Below, piece by piece: positions 8,444 through 15,483 of a stretch of DNA of 64,000 nt. The position numbers were made by a program, and so were the translations under genes. Position 1 is the stretch's first letter; each line of letters opens with the position of its first letter. The notes below the pieces were generated by a model. It was not told the DNA's origin, searched no databases, and saw nothing but the letters and a program-made list of their open reading frames with translations. The stretch is from the NCBI GenBank assembly GCA_963774305.1, contig CAVZEM010000007.1, forward strand, positions 62,001 to 126,000, given 5' to 3'. This DNA comes from DASUPK01 sp963774305. GTDB taxonomy: Bacteria > Actinomycetota > Thermoleophilia > Solirubrobacterales > 70-9.

Positions 8444-9255
8444 CGATCGTCACCGCCGTCCAGCAACGGGCAGCGCGACGCTATATGGCTGGGCCTAGGC
8501 TGGCGGACGCCCTGAAGCGCGAGGGAGAGCTGCGCGACCGCGGACTCACGACGGTCGTCGGGTACTGGAACGCGGACGGTGAGGACCCGGATGCGGTCAA
8601 TCGGGCGTACGGCGCAGCCCTTGATGCACTGGCCGGCCGTCTCGGCGTGCAGTTCGCCTGCAAGCCGCCCGCGGTGATGCTCGACGCTGGGCGGCTCGAC
8701 ACCCTGGCAAAGCGCGGCCGTCGAACCGGCGTGCCGCTGCACTTCGATTCCGTCGGCCCCGAGGTCGCGACTTCCGTGCTGGAGGCGGCAATCACCGCCG
8801 GTGCGGGGGCGACACTGCCGGGACGCTGGGCACGGAGTCCAGCAGACGCCGACTGGCTGGCATCGACAGAGCTGCCGGTGCGGGTGGTCAAGGGCCAGTG
8901 GCCGGACCCCGGAGCCCCGGACCTCGATCCTCGAGAGGGCTTCCTGGCCGTGGTCGAGCGACTGGCGGGCCGAGCCGCTGCAGTCGAGGTCGCCACCCAT
9001 GACGGCCCGCTGGCAGCCGAGGCGCTCAGGCGCCTGCGGGACGGCGGCACTCCGTGTGAGCTGCAACTGCTACTCGGGCTGCCGGCGGAGGCGTCCCTTG
9101 CCGCGGCGCGCGGTGCCGGCGTTGGCGTGCGAATCTACGTCTCCTACGGGACTCCCTACCTCCCATACGCATTGCGCTCGGCGCCCCGACACCCGCTGGT
9201 CGCCCTCCGCCTCGCCGTAGATCTGCTGCGCAGCTCTCGGCGAGAAGCTTTCTAG
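8440..9255 (+). CDS. Proline dehydrogenase-like flavoprotein, divergent active site
   Basis: 271 aa, beginning at a TTG whose last two bases begin the TGA of the GNAT gene (TTGA). The order of PRODH barrel motifs is retained: RRYMAGPRLADAL at the N-terminus, LHFDSVGPEV, VRVVKGQWPD (the Lys strand), VEVATHDGPLAAEAL (THN-like), CELQLLLGLP, and VRIYVSYGTPYLPYALRSA. In true proline dehydrogenases the last motif contains adjacent Arg-Arg that bind the substrate carboxylate; here it reads ALRSA, keeping one Arg. It is probably FAD-binding with altered substrate. ATG 8485 is an alternative start but would remove conserved N-terminal residues. Confidence 0.72.
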   Translation: MTIVTAVQQRAARRYMAGPRLADALKREGELRDRGLTTVVGYWNADGEDPDAVNRAYGAALDALAGRLGVQFACKPPAVMLDAGRLDTLAKRGRRTGVPLHFDSVGPEVATSVLEAAITAGAGATLPGRWARSPADADWLASTELPVRVVKGQWPDPGAPDLDPREGFLAVVERLAGRAAAVEVATHDGPLAAEALRRLRDGGTPCELQLLLGLPAEASLAAARGAGVGVRIYVSYGTPYLPYALRSAPRHPLVALRLAVDLLRSSRREAF

Positions 9256-9271
9256 ACGGCGAGGAGGTCGA

Positions 9272-9345
9272 TGGGCGATCCTGGACTCGAACCAGGGACC
9301 TCGTCCTTATCAGAGACGCGCTCTAACCAACTGAGCTAATCGCCC
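9272..9345 (-). tRNA. tRNA-Ile (GAT anticodon)
   Basis: The reverse strand begins GGGCGATTAGCTCAG, folds with a 7-bp acceptor stem (GGGCGAT with ATCGCCC), D-loop GTTGGTTAGA, anticodon loop CTGATAA (anticodon GAT), and T-arm CCTGG TTCGAGT CCAGG, with discriminator A at 9272. The 3' CCA is not encoded. 74 nt. It stands alone between the PRODH-like gene and parB, not within an rRNA operon in this window. Confidence 0.97.
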
Positions 9346-9358
9346 GCGGTCGCCGATT

Positions 9359-10219
9359 CTAGCCACGCTTGCGAAGCCGGCGGGCGAGTGATTCCAGTTC
9401 CGAGAGATCGTCGAAACTGAGTTCGGCCTTCACGCCGTTGCCCGCCCGGCGAACCCTGACGTCCTGGCCCAGCGCCGAGCCGAGCAGGTCCTCGGCCTCG
9501 GCCATCGCGGCCCGCTCCTCGGTCGAGATCCGGCCGCCCGTGCTTGCCTTCTTGCGGCGCGGGCCCTGGCCGGCGTGGCGCTCGGTTTCGCGGACCGACC
9601 AACCCTCGGAGGCCGCCTGCTTCGCGAGCCGGGTCCGCTTCTCCTGGTCGGAGATCTGGAGGATCGCCCGGCCGTGCCCCTCGGTCAGCTCCTGGCGCTC
9701 GAGCAGAGTCAGGACCGGGTCGGGTAGGTCGAGCAGGCGGATCAGGTTGGAGATCGCGGCGCGGCTCCGGCCGACGCGCCGGGCCAGCTCCTCCTTCGAG
9801 ATCCCAAGGTCGTCGACGAGGGCGGCGCAGGCCCTGGCCTCCTCGACCGGGTTGAGGTCCTCGCGGACCATGTTCTCGATCAGGGCGGCCTGGAGGCGCT
9901 CATCCTCAGGAGAGGTCCGCACCACGGCGGGGACGCGGTCGATGCCGGCCTTCTGGGCCGCGCGCCAGCGGCGCTCGCCCGCGACCAGCTCATAGCGGCC
10001 GTCGTCGAGCGGGCGGACTATCAGCGGCTGAAGGAGGCCCACCGAGCCGATCGAGCCGGCCAGGGCATCGAGTGCGGAGGCGTCGAACTTGGCGCGCGGC
10101 TGGTCCGGGTTCGGCTCGATCTGGGTGACGTCGAGCTCGCGGAGCTCGGGCCCGCCGGCGGAGCTCTCCGGCAGGATCGCCGCGAGCCCCCTCCCCATTC
10201 CCCGCTTCCGTTCAGCCAT
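9359..10219 (-). CDS. parB: ParB chromosome-partitioning protein
   Basis: 286 aa. CTP-dependent DNA clamp that loads at parS. The N-terminal KRGMGRGLAAILPE is the usual ParA-activating segment. The ParB/Srx domain has PNPDQPRAKFD, SIGSVGLLQPLIVRP, LVAGERRWRAAQKAG (CTP-binding GERR) and ENMVREDLNPVEEA, followed by the helix-turn-helix EELARRVGRSRAAISNLIRLL, then the C-terminal dimerisation region. The ATG at 10219 overlaps the parA stop by 8 nt. Last gene of the leftward origin operon. Confidence 0.97.
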   Translation of the reverse strand: MAERKRGMGRGLAAILPESSAGGPELRELDVTQIEPNPDQPRAKFDASALDALAGSIGSVGLLQPLIVRPLDDGRYELVAGERRWRAAQKAGIDRVPAVVRTSPEDERLQAALIENMVREDLNPVEEARACAALVDDLGISKEELARRVGRSRAAISNLIRLLDLPDPVLTLLERQELTEGHGRAILQISDQEKRTRLAKQAASEGWSVRETERHAGQGPRRKKASTGGRISTEERAAMAEAEDLLGSALGQDVRVRRAGNGVKAELSFDDLSELESLARRLRKRG

Positions 10220-10982
10220 CGACGGCTCCGAGGGCGAGCACCTCGTCGGCAAGCGCGCGGTAGGCCTTGGAGCCCGAGGACTTCGGATCGTGCTCGGAGA
10301 CCGGGATGCCGTAGCTGGGCGCCTCCGCGACGCGAACGCTGCGCGGCACGACGGTCTTGAAGACCCTGGCCGGGAGATGCTCCCGCAGCTCGCGCTCCAC
10401 GTCCTGGGAGAGACGCGTGCGATCGTCGTGCATCGTGATCAGGACGCCGGCCATCTCGAGCTGGGGGTTGAGGTCGCGGCGGACCAGATTGAGCGTGTCG
10501 AGGAACTGCACGAGGCCCTCGAGGGCGAGGTATTCGGCCTGGACCGGGACGATCACCTTGTCGGCGGCAACCAGTGCGTTGACGGCGACGGGGCCGAGAG
10601 AGGGCGGGCAGTCGAGGAGCGTGTAGGCGAACCGAGAGCGGACCGGGCCCAACCCGTCGCGGAGGCGGGTCTCGTAGCCGCTGAAGCGCGGCAACTCGAC
10701 CGCGGCGCCGGCCAGGTCCACATGCGCCGGCACGACCCACAGATTGTCGGGGCCGGCGGGCCGGGCGGCCTCGGCGACGGAGACCTCGCCGGTGAGGCAG
10801 TCATAGGAGGATGGCGACGAATCCTTGGGCAGGCCAAGCGCAACCGTTGCGTTGCATTGCGCGTCGAGGTCGACGATCAGGGTCTGCTGCCCGTCGGCAG
10901 CGACGCAGGCGCCCATGTTGACTGCGGTGGTCGTCTTGCCGACGCCACCCTTCTGGTTTGCGATCGCGTAGACGGTTCCCAT
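10212..10982 (-). CDS. parA: ParA/Soj chromosome-partitioning ATPase
   Basis: 256 aa. Deviant Walker A ANQKGGVGKTTTAVN at residues 8-22 with the signature Lys, Walker A' DLDAQCNAT, Walker B TLLDCPPSLG, and a C-terminal KTVVPRSVRVAEAPSYG segment typical of Soj-type chromosomal ParA. It binds non-specific DNA as an ATP dimer and pulls ParB-parS complexes apart. The ATG at 10982 starts 14 bp after the rsmG stop; parB overlaps its 3' end. Confidence 0.97.
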   Translation of the reverse strand: MGTVYAIANQKGGVGKTTTAVNMGACVAADGQQTLIVDLDAQCNATVALGLPKDSSPSSYDCLTGEVSVAEAARPAGPDNLWVVPAHVDLAGAAVELPRFSGYETRLRDGLGPVRSRFAYTLLDCPPSLGPVAVNALVAADKVIVPVQAEYLALEGLVQFLDTLNLVRRDLNPQLEMAGVLITMHDDRTRLSQDVERELREHLPARVFKTVVPRSVRVAEAPSYGIPVSEHDPKSSGSKAYRALADEVLALGAVDG

Positions 10983-10996
10983 TCGAATCGTTCGGG

Positions 10997-11674
10997 TCAG
11001 TGCTGTTCGGATCCGAACGGCCGCTTCGCCGCCATCCCGGGCCGGCGCGGCAATCCGTTCGGAGTCGGTCCATTCTTGCGGAGCAGGTGGATGTGTCGAC
11101 CACGGCTCCCAGAATACGGCCGCACCGCGCGGATCTCGGCCGGCTCCATGGACAGCCTGGGCGAGGCGCGCGCGAGTTCGGCCTCCTCCGCCTCCGAGCG
11201 CACGCCCTTCCAGGCGACGAGGAGGCCGTCCTCGCGAAGCAGCGGCGAGGCGAGCTCCGCCACGGTGGCGAGGGAGCCGACCGCGCGGGCGGTCACCGCG
11301 TCGTACGATTCGGCGCCGCCCGCCGCCGCCCACTCTTCAGAGCGCTCGCAGACGACGGTGGCGTTATCCAGGCCCATCCGATCGACGGCCTCGGTGAGGA
11401 ACGTGCACTTACGTCCCACCGACTCGATCAGGTCGAAGCTGGCCTCGGGACGACACGCCGCGAGCACCAGGCCCGGCAGGCCGGCGCCGCTGCCGAGGTC
11501 GGCGACTCGGCCGGCCGCGGCGAGGGGCTCGATCTCCAGCCCGCTGAGCGAGTCGGCGATGTGAACCTCCCGGGCCTGCCGGACGCTGGAGGCGGAGATC
11601 GGCGCCCGCGGGTCGGCCAGCAGCTCGAGCAGCGCCTCGAGGGCCGGCTCGGCCGCGGTTGGGGCGGCGCTCAA
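10997..11674 (-). CDS. rsmG: 16S rRNA (guanine527-N7)-methyltransferase
   Basis: 225 aa. SAM-dependent RsmG/GidB methyltransferase: IADSLSGLEI before the Rossmann motif VADLGSGAGLPGLVLA (SAM loop), FDLIESVGRKCTFL, VTARAVGSLATVAELASPLL, and LLVAWKG. It modifies G527 of 16S rRNA. The start is a TTG at 11674 overlapping the jag stop (TTGA). A basic C-terminal tail of about 15 residues (RRPGMAAKRPF) extends beyond the usual end. Position between jag and parA is conserved in many bacteria. Confidence 0.95.
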   Translation of the reverse strand: MSAAPTAAEPALEALLELLADPRAPISASSVRQAREVHIADSLSGLEIEPLAAAGRVADLGSGAGLPGLVLAACRPEASFDLIESVGRKCTFLTEAVDRMGLDNATVVCERSEEWAAAGGAESYDAVTARAVGSLATVAELASPLLREDGLLVAWKGVRSEAEEAELARASPRLSMEPAEIRAVRPYSGSRGRHIHLLRKNGPTPNGLPRRPGMAAKRPFGSEQH

Positions 11675-12171
11675 TCGGAGACGAGCGGTGCGACGACCAC
11701 GTAGCGATTGGGCTCGTCGCCCTCGCTGTAGGTCTCGATCTCGGTGCGGTCGCGTAGATGCTCGTGGACGACCCGCCGCTCATTCGATCCCATCGGGTCC
11801 ATCTCGACCGCCTCGCCGTGGCCGAGGGCGTCCTCGGCGGCCATGTCCGCCCGGCGCCGCAGGGACTCGCCCTGGCGCTTCCGGTAACCGGCGGCGTCGA
11901 CCGTGACCCGCTTGCGGTCCTGCCGCCCCCGGAAGGCGGCCTGGTAGGAGATCAGCTGGATCGCGTCGATCGTCTGCCCGTGCCGGCCGATCAGCAGGCC
12001 GACGTCCTCGCCCTCGATGTCGGCATGGATCTCCTCGTCGCCCTCCTCGACGGCGACGGACGCCTCCAGGCCGAGCTCCTCGAGAATCCGCTCGAGCATG
12101 ACGCGCACGCGCTCCGCCGGCTCTTCCGGCAGCACGGTCGGCTGGGACGACTCAACTCCTCCTTCGGCCAC
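11671..12171 (-). CDS. khpB: KhpB/Jag RNA-binding protein (KH-R3H)
   Basis: 166 aa. The N-terminal linker leads to a KH domain (IEGEDVGLLIGRHGQTIDAIQLISYQAAF) and a C-terminal R3H domain (MGSNERRVVHEHLRD, ending near TYSEGDEPNRYVVV). The N-terminal Jag-N domain seen in Firmicutes is absent, as is common in actinobacteria. Jag/KhpB binds RNA with KhpA and affects cell elongation and division. GTG start at 12171, 20 bp downstream of yidC. Confidence 0.93.
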   Translation of the reverse strand: MAEGGVESSQPTVLPEEPAERVRVMLERILEELGLEASVAVEEGDEEIHADIEGEDVGLLIGRHGQTIDAIQLISYQAAFRGRQDRKRVTVDAAGYRKRQGESLRRRADMAAEDALGHGEAVEMDPMGSNERRVVHEHLRDRTEIETYSEGDEPNRYVVVAPLVSD

Positions 12172-12191
12172 GCTGGGAGTCTAAGCGGGAG

Positions 12192-12941
12192 CTACTTCCG
12201 GCGCTTGCGCTTGCGAGGCGGAGGAGGCGGTGGCTTTGCAGCCTTGACCTCCTGCGGTGTCGGGACGGCCGGCAGCGGCCAGACGAAGTGGATCACGGTC
12301 TGCTGCATGATCTGCCAGACCCCGCTGGCGATGAAGTAGACGGCGATGCCCGCGGGAGCGTTCGGGATCAGGAAGACCGTGACCAGCGAGAAGACCCCCG
12401 CGAACAGGTACCGCTGCGAGGCTCCGCCGGTCTGCGGGGAGGGGGTGAAGATGATCAGTGCGAAGGTGCCGGCCACGGCGAGCACGATCAGGGCGATCGC
12501 CTCCGCGCCGGTGGGGTGCTCGGCGAGATGCTTGATGAAGAGCCAGCCCGGGTCCCCCGAAGCAATCACCTCGTCCTTGAAGGTGCTGCTGCGCAGCAGC
12601 GCGTACAGCGCGATGAAGACGGGGAACTGGAAGACCAGCGGCAGGCAGGCCGACAGGGGGTTGACACCGTGCTCCTGGAAGAGCGCCATCTGCTCGCGCT
12701 GCATGCGCTGGCGATCGTCCTTGTACCTCTCCTGGATCTCCTTGATGTACGGCTGGAGGGCCTGCATCTCCCGCATGCCGTGCATCGATCGCAAGGTGAA
12801 GGGCAGGACCACGAGGCGGGAGAGCCAGGTGATCAGGACGATGCCGATGCCCCAGGAGAGCCCGACGTCGTCGTGCATCCACGTGATGACGCTGTTGAAG
12901 ACATCGATCAGCGGCTGCAGGATGTTGGCTTCGAGAAACAT
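12192..12941 (-). CDS. yidC: YidC/Oxa1 membrane protein insertase
   Basis: 249 aa. Inserts membrane proteins alone or with SecYEG. It is the short YidC form: an N-terminal membrane segment (WGIGIVLITWLSRLVVLPF) with the intramembrane Arg, a cytoplasmic helical hairpin (MREMQALQPYIKEIQERY), the NPLSACLPLVFQFPVFIALY segment, then further helices, ending with a Pro6-Arg/Lys tail (PPPPPPRKRKRRK) that can contact the ribosome. Origin-proximal order yidD-yidC-jag is standard. Confidence 0.95.
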   Translation of the reverse strand: MFLEANILQPLIDVFNSVITWMHDDVGLSWGIGIVLITWLSRLVVLPFTLRSMHGMREMQALQPYIKEIQERYKDDRQRMQREQMALFQEHGVNPLSACLPLVFQFPVFIALYALLRSSTFKDEVIASGDPGWLFIKHLAEHPTGAEAIALIVLAVAGTFALIIFTPSPQTGGASQRYLFAGVFSLVTVFLIPNAPAGIAVYFIASGVWQIMQQTVIHFVWPLPAVPTPQEVKAAKPPPPPPRKRKRRK

Positions 12942-12953
12942 GACCGGGGAGTT

Positions 12954-13295
12954 CTACGACAGATTGGCGCCGTTGGACGACGCGGCCGCGCTCTTTGTGG
13001 CGGCCGTTGATGCGGGAAGCGCCAGCGGACGGGCCCGCTCGGAGCGAGTCTGGACCTTACGGAACAGCTTGCGATCGGAGACCTCGTCGATCCCGCCCCG
13101 GCTGAACGGGTTGCAGCGCAGCAGGCGCCAGCCGGCCAGGATCGAGCCGCGGATCGGACCGAGCTCGCGGATCGACTGCACGGCGTACTCCGAGCAGGTG
13201 GGGTAGTAGCGGCAGCGCGGGGCGAAAGCCGGCGAGATGAAGCGCTGGTAGAGGCGGATCGGGGCGATCAGCAGGGCGGCGAGCAACCGTTTCAC
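12954..13295 (-). CDS. yidD: Membrane protein insertion efficiency factor YidD
   Basis: 113 aa. The core (residues 1-75) has the family pattern RLYQRFISPAF, RCRYYPTCSEYA, and GWRLLRCNPFSRGGID, with three conserved Cys. About 38 residues of Ala/Ser-rich tail follow, longer than the usual 70-85 aa YidD. The GTG at 13295 overlaps the rnpA stop (GTGA). Confidence 0.94.
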   Translation of the reverse strand: MKRLLAALLIAPIRLYQRFISPAFAPRCRYYPTCSEYAVQSIRELGPIRGSILAGWRLLRCNPFSRGGIDEVSDRKLFRKVQTRSERARPLALPASTAATKSAAASSNGANLS

Positions 13296-13678
13296 GACAA
13301 ACGCTCCTCGTCGGAGCTATCGACGAGCTCAGCCAAAGAAGCGCGGAGTCCGTCCTGGCCCTCGCGCTCGAGCAGTCCCTCGACGCCCGGTCGGGCGACG
13401 ATCACGTAGTCGTGACCTTCCTCGAAGCCGTCTGAGAGCTCCCAGAACGCCTCCCGCACCGCCCTCTTCACCTTGTTCCGGGTGACGGCCTTGCCGATCT
13501 TCCGGCCGACCGAGAGGCCGAGGCGAGCGCCCTCGCCCGATTGATCGTCGCGGCGGGCGAAGGAGTACAGAACCAGGAAGCGGTTGCCCCGCGAGTTGCC
13601 CTCCCGGTAGACGCGATCGAAGTCGCCGCTCCGGGAGAGACGGCGCCTACGAGCGTCCGGACGGCCCTTGGAGGCCAA
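13292..13678 (-). CDS. rnpA: Ribonuclease P protein component
   Basis: 128 aa. Basic RNase P protein that binds the catalytic RNA and the 5' leader of pre-tRNA. LSRSGDFDRVYREGNSRGNRFLVLY opens the fold; the RNR-type motif is GLSVGRKIGKAVTRNKVKRAVREAF. TTG start at 13678, two bases after the rpmH stop, so the pair is transcribed together. Confidence 0.96.
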   Translation of the reverse strand: MASKGRPDARRRRLSRSGDFDRVYREGNSRGNRFLVLYSFARRDDQSGEGARLGLSVGRKIGKAVTRNKVKRAVREAFWELSDGFEEGHDYVIVARPGVEGLLEREGQDGLRASLAELVDSSDEERLS

Positions 13679-13680
13679 CG

Positions 13681-13815
13681 TCAGGGCGTGAGCCGCTTGC
13701 GGCCCTTCTGACGCCGGCGCCGGAGGATCGCGCGGCCGGAGCGGGTACCGCTCCGCGCCCGGAAACCGTGGGTCCGGGCGCGCTTCCGCTTCTTAGGCTG
13801 ATAGGTCCGCTTCAT
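13681..13815 (-). CDS. rpmH: 50S ribosomal protein L34
   Basis: 44 aa. Starts MKRTYQPKKRKRARTHGFR and continues with the Arg-rich segment SGRAILRRRRQKGRKRLTP, a full-length L34. ATG at 13815, preceded by CAGGAGAG-type purines at 6 nt. It is the first gene of the leftward origin operon and lies divergent from dnaA. Confidence 0.98.
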   Translation of the reverse strand: MKRTYQPKKRKRARTHGFRARSGTRSGRAILRRRRQKGRKRLTP

Positions 13816-13851
13816 CAGGAGAGCCCCATACGGAGGGGCGAGGGGCACGGC

Positions 13852-13857
13852 AGTATA
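13852..13857 (-). promoter_or_regulatory. -10 box for rpmH operon
   Basis: TATACT on the reverse strand, 36 nt before the rpmH ATG. It would give a leader of roughly 30 nt. The -35 region is weak (TTTCTC-like), so the call rests on the -10 and position. Confidence 0.45.
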
Positions 13858-13951
13858 GGGCGTGGTCTGCGCCGAGAAATCCCTTCTCGGTTTTCGCCGC
13901 GTTTTGCACGGCTCTCGCCCGGCCCCCCTTTCGGGTCTCCCTGGCCGAGCC

Positions 13952-13957
13952 TATGAT
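13952..13957 (+). promoter_or_regulatory. -10 box upstream of dnaA
   Basis: TATGAT on the forward strand. Transcription from it would begin near 13964, immediately before the type B hairpin at 13969-14006, placing that hairpin at the very 5' end of the dnaA leader. No strong -35 is evident. Confidence 0.45.
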
Positions 13958-13968
13958 CGCCAGCGTGA

Positions 13969-14006
13969 ACGGGTTGCTCCTCGGCTTCGCCTCGGAGCAC
14001 CCTCGC
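13969..14006 (+). repeat. Type B hairpin repeat in the dnaA leader
   Basis: GGGT, TGCTCC, a long loop, GGAGCA, CCCTCGC. The arm sequence differs from the CGCGC/GCGCG copies but pairs perfectly, and the GGGT...CCCTCGC frame is conserved. It lies between the TATGAT box and the dnaA Shine-Dalgarno. Confidence 0.65.
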
Positions 14007-14032
14007 CCAACGCACGACGAGAGGAGGACACG

Positions 14033-15400
14033 GTTCCGGGGCAGCTTCGCGACGTTCGCCAGGATCTCGAGGATCCCTGGCGCGAGATCCAGCGAGAGCT
14101 GGCAGCCTCGGTCCACGAGGACACCTACCGCCTCTGGTTCTCTCCTCTCACCCCGGTCTCCCGCCGGGGCGCCACCCTCTACCTGACCGGTCCGCAGCGT
14201 GTCGTGCGCTGGGTGGGCCGCCGCTACATGGACCTGCTGAGGGCGGCGGCCGGCCGTGCCGTTGAGGGCCTCCGGGAGATCGAGCTGGTCCCGCCGGACG
14301 ACCCAGCCGCCGCCTCCCCAGCGTCGGTCGAGGCGGCCTCCCAGGTCGCGCTCAACCCCGACTATACCTTCGAGCGCTTCGTGATCGGCCCGGGCAACCA
14401 GCTCGCCCACGCCGCGGCCCTGGCGATCGCGGAAGCACCCGGCGAGGCGTACAACCCGCTCTTCCTGCACGGCCCGCCCGGTCTCGGCAAGACCCATCTG
14501 CTGGGGGCGATCGCCAACTACCTGCACCGGCACAGCCCGCAGCTCACCGTCCACTACACGACCGCCGAGTCGTTCACCAACGAATTCGTCTCTTCCCTGC
14601 ACGGCGCCGGCATCGACGGCTTCAAGGAGCGCTACCGCCGCGCCGACGTCCTCCTGATCGACGACGTCCAGTTCCTCCAGGGCAAGGCACGAACCGCCGA
14701 CGAGTTCTTTCACACCTTCAACACCCTCTATGAGGGCGGAGCGCAGCTGGTGCTCACGGCCGATCACCTGCCCGGCGAGCTCACCGCGTTGCCCGAGCGC
14801 CTCCGCGACCGCTTCGAATGGGGACTCACCGTCCCAGTGGAGCCGCCCGACCTGGCCACCCGCCTGGTCTTCCTCGGGAATCTGGCCCGCGAGCAGCCCG
14901 AGCAGCAGCTCCCAGCCGACGCCCTGCGCGCCCTCGCCTCCAAGGCCTCGGCCAACCTGCGGGTCCTGAAGGGAGCTCTCACCCGGGTCGTCGCGCTCTC
15001 CTCACTGACCGCGGCCGCGGTGACGCCCGATTCCGTCGACCTCGCAGTTCCCTCCGACGAGATCACTCCTCCCCCACCCGAGCACCCCGAGCCCCGTCAG
15101 GTCCAGGAGGCCGTCGCCGCTCGCCTCGACCTGAGCGTCGACGACATCCTCTCCCCCACCCGCAGCGCTCCGGTCGCCAGGGCCCGCCAGCTCGCCATGT
15201 ACCTGACCCGCGAGCTCACCGACCTCTCACTTCCCGCCATCGCCGAGGCCTTTAACCGCCGTGACCACACCACCGTCATGCACGCCATCCGCAAGGTTGA
15301 GCGCAGCGCCCTCGAGGACGCGAGCCTCTCCCGGGCCGTCGAGGAGCTCACCTCGGAGCTCCAATCCGGAGGCGGAATGGATCGTGACCGAACCGATTGA
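14033..15400 (+). CDS. dnaA: Chromosomal replication initiator DnaA
   Basis: About 455 aa. Domain I starts at DPWREIQRELAASVHEDTYRLWF. The AAA+ domain has FLHGPPGLGKTHLLGAI (Walker A), ADVLLIDDVQFLQGK (Walker B) and LPERLRDRFEWGL (box VII Arg finger). Domain IV carries the DNA-binding signature FNRRDHTTVMHAIRKVE. The linker domain II is very short. The start is problematic: GAGGAGG at 14021-14027 is ideally placed for the GTT at 14033, and no ATG/GTG/TTG lies between it and domain I. The nearest in-frame standard starts are TTG 13904 and GTG 13862, both upstream of the type B hairpin and the putative promoter. The 5' boundary is uncertain; identity is not. Confidence 0.93.
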   Translation, partial: VPGQLRDVRQDLEDPWREIQRELAASVHEDTYRLWFSPLTPVSRRGATLYLTGPQRVVRWVGRRYMDLLRAAAGRAVEGLREIELVPPDDPAAASPASVEAASQVALNPDYTFERFVIGPGNQLAHAAALAIAEAPGEAYNPLFLHGPPGLGKTHLLGAIANYLHRHSPQLTVHYTTAESFTNEFVSSLHGAGIDGFKERYRRADVLLIDDVQFLQGKARTADEFFHTFNTLYEGGAQLVLTADHLPGELTALPERLRDRFEWGLTVPVEPPDLATRLVFLGNLAREQPEQQLPADALRALASKASANLRVLKGALTRVVALSSLTAAAVTPDSVDLAVPSDEITPPPPEHPEPRQVQEAVAARLDLSVDDILSPTRSAPVARARQLAMYLTRELTDLSLPAIAEAFNRRDHTTVMHAIRKVERSALEDASLSRAVEELTSELQSGGGMDRDRTD

Positions 15401-15418
15401 AAGAATCGGAGAGGAAGG

Positions 15419-15444
15419 CTGTCCACATATCCACGCCATCCACA
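15419..15444 (+). other. Three tandem DnaA-box-like sites (putative oriC core)
   Basis: In the dnaA-dnaN gap, CTGTCCACA (15419-15427), ATATCCACG (15427-15435) and CCATCCACA (15436-15444) follow each other at 8-9 bp spacing. They match TTATCCACA/TTGTCCACA at 7 or 8 of 9 positions. The surrounding 80 bp are less GC-rich than the coding regions. Flanking genes diverge from this region, as expected for the origin. Confidence 0.6.
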
Positions 15445-15483
15445 ACCCTTACTACTCCTAAGAATGCCGAAGACCAACAGGCA

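Noticed and set aside
13965..14186. A leaderless short peptide from GTG 13965 upstream of dnaA
   Set aside because: Correct spacing from TATGAT, but the reading frame runs through a repeat and into dnaA in another frame, with no recognisable product.
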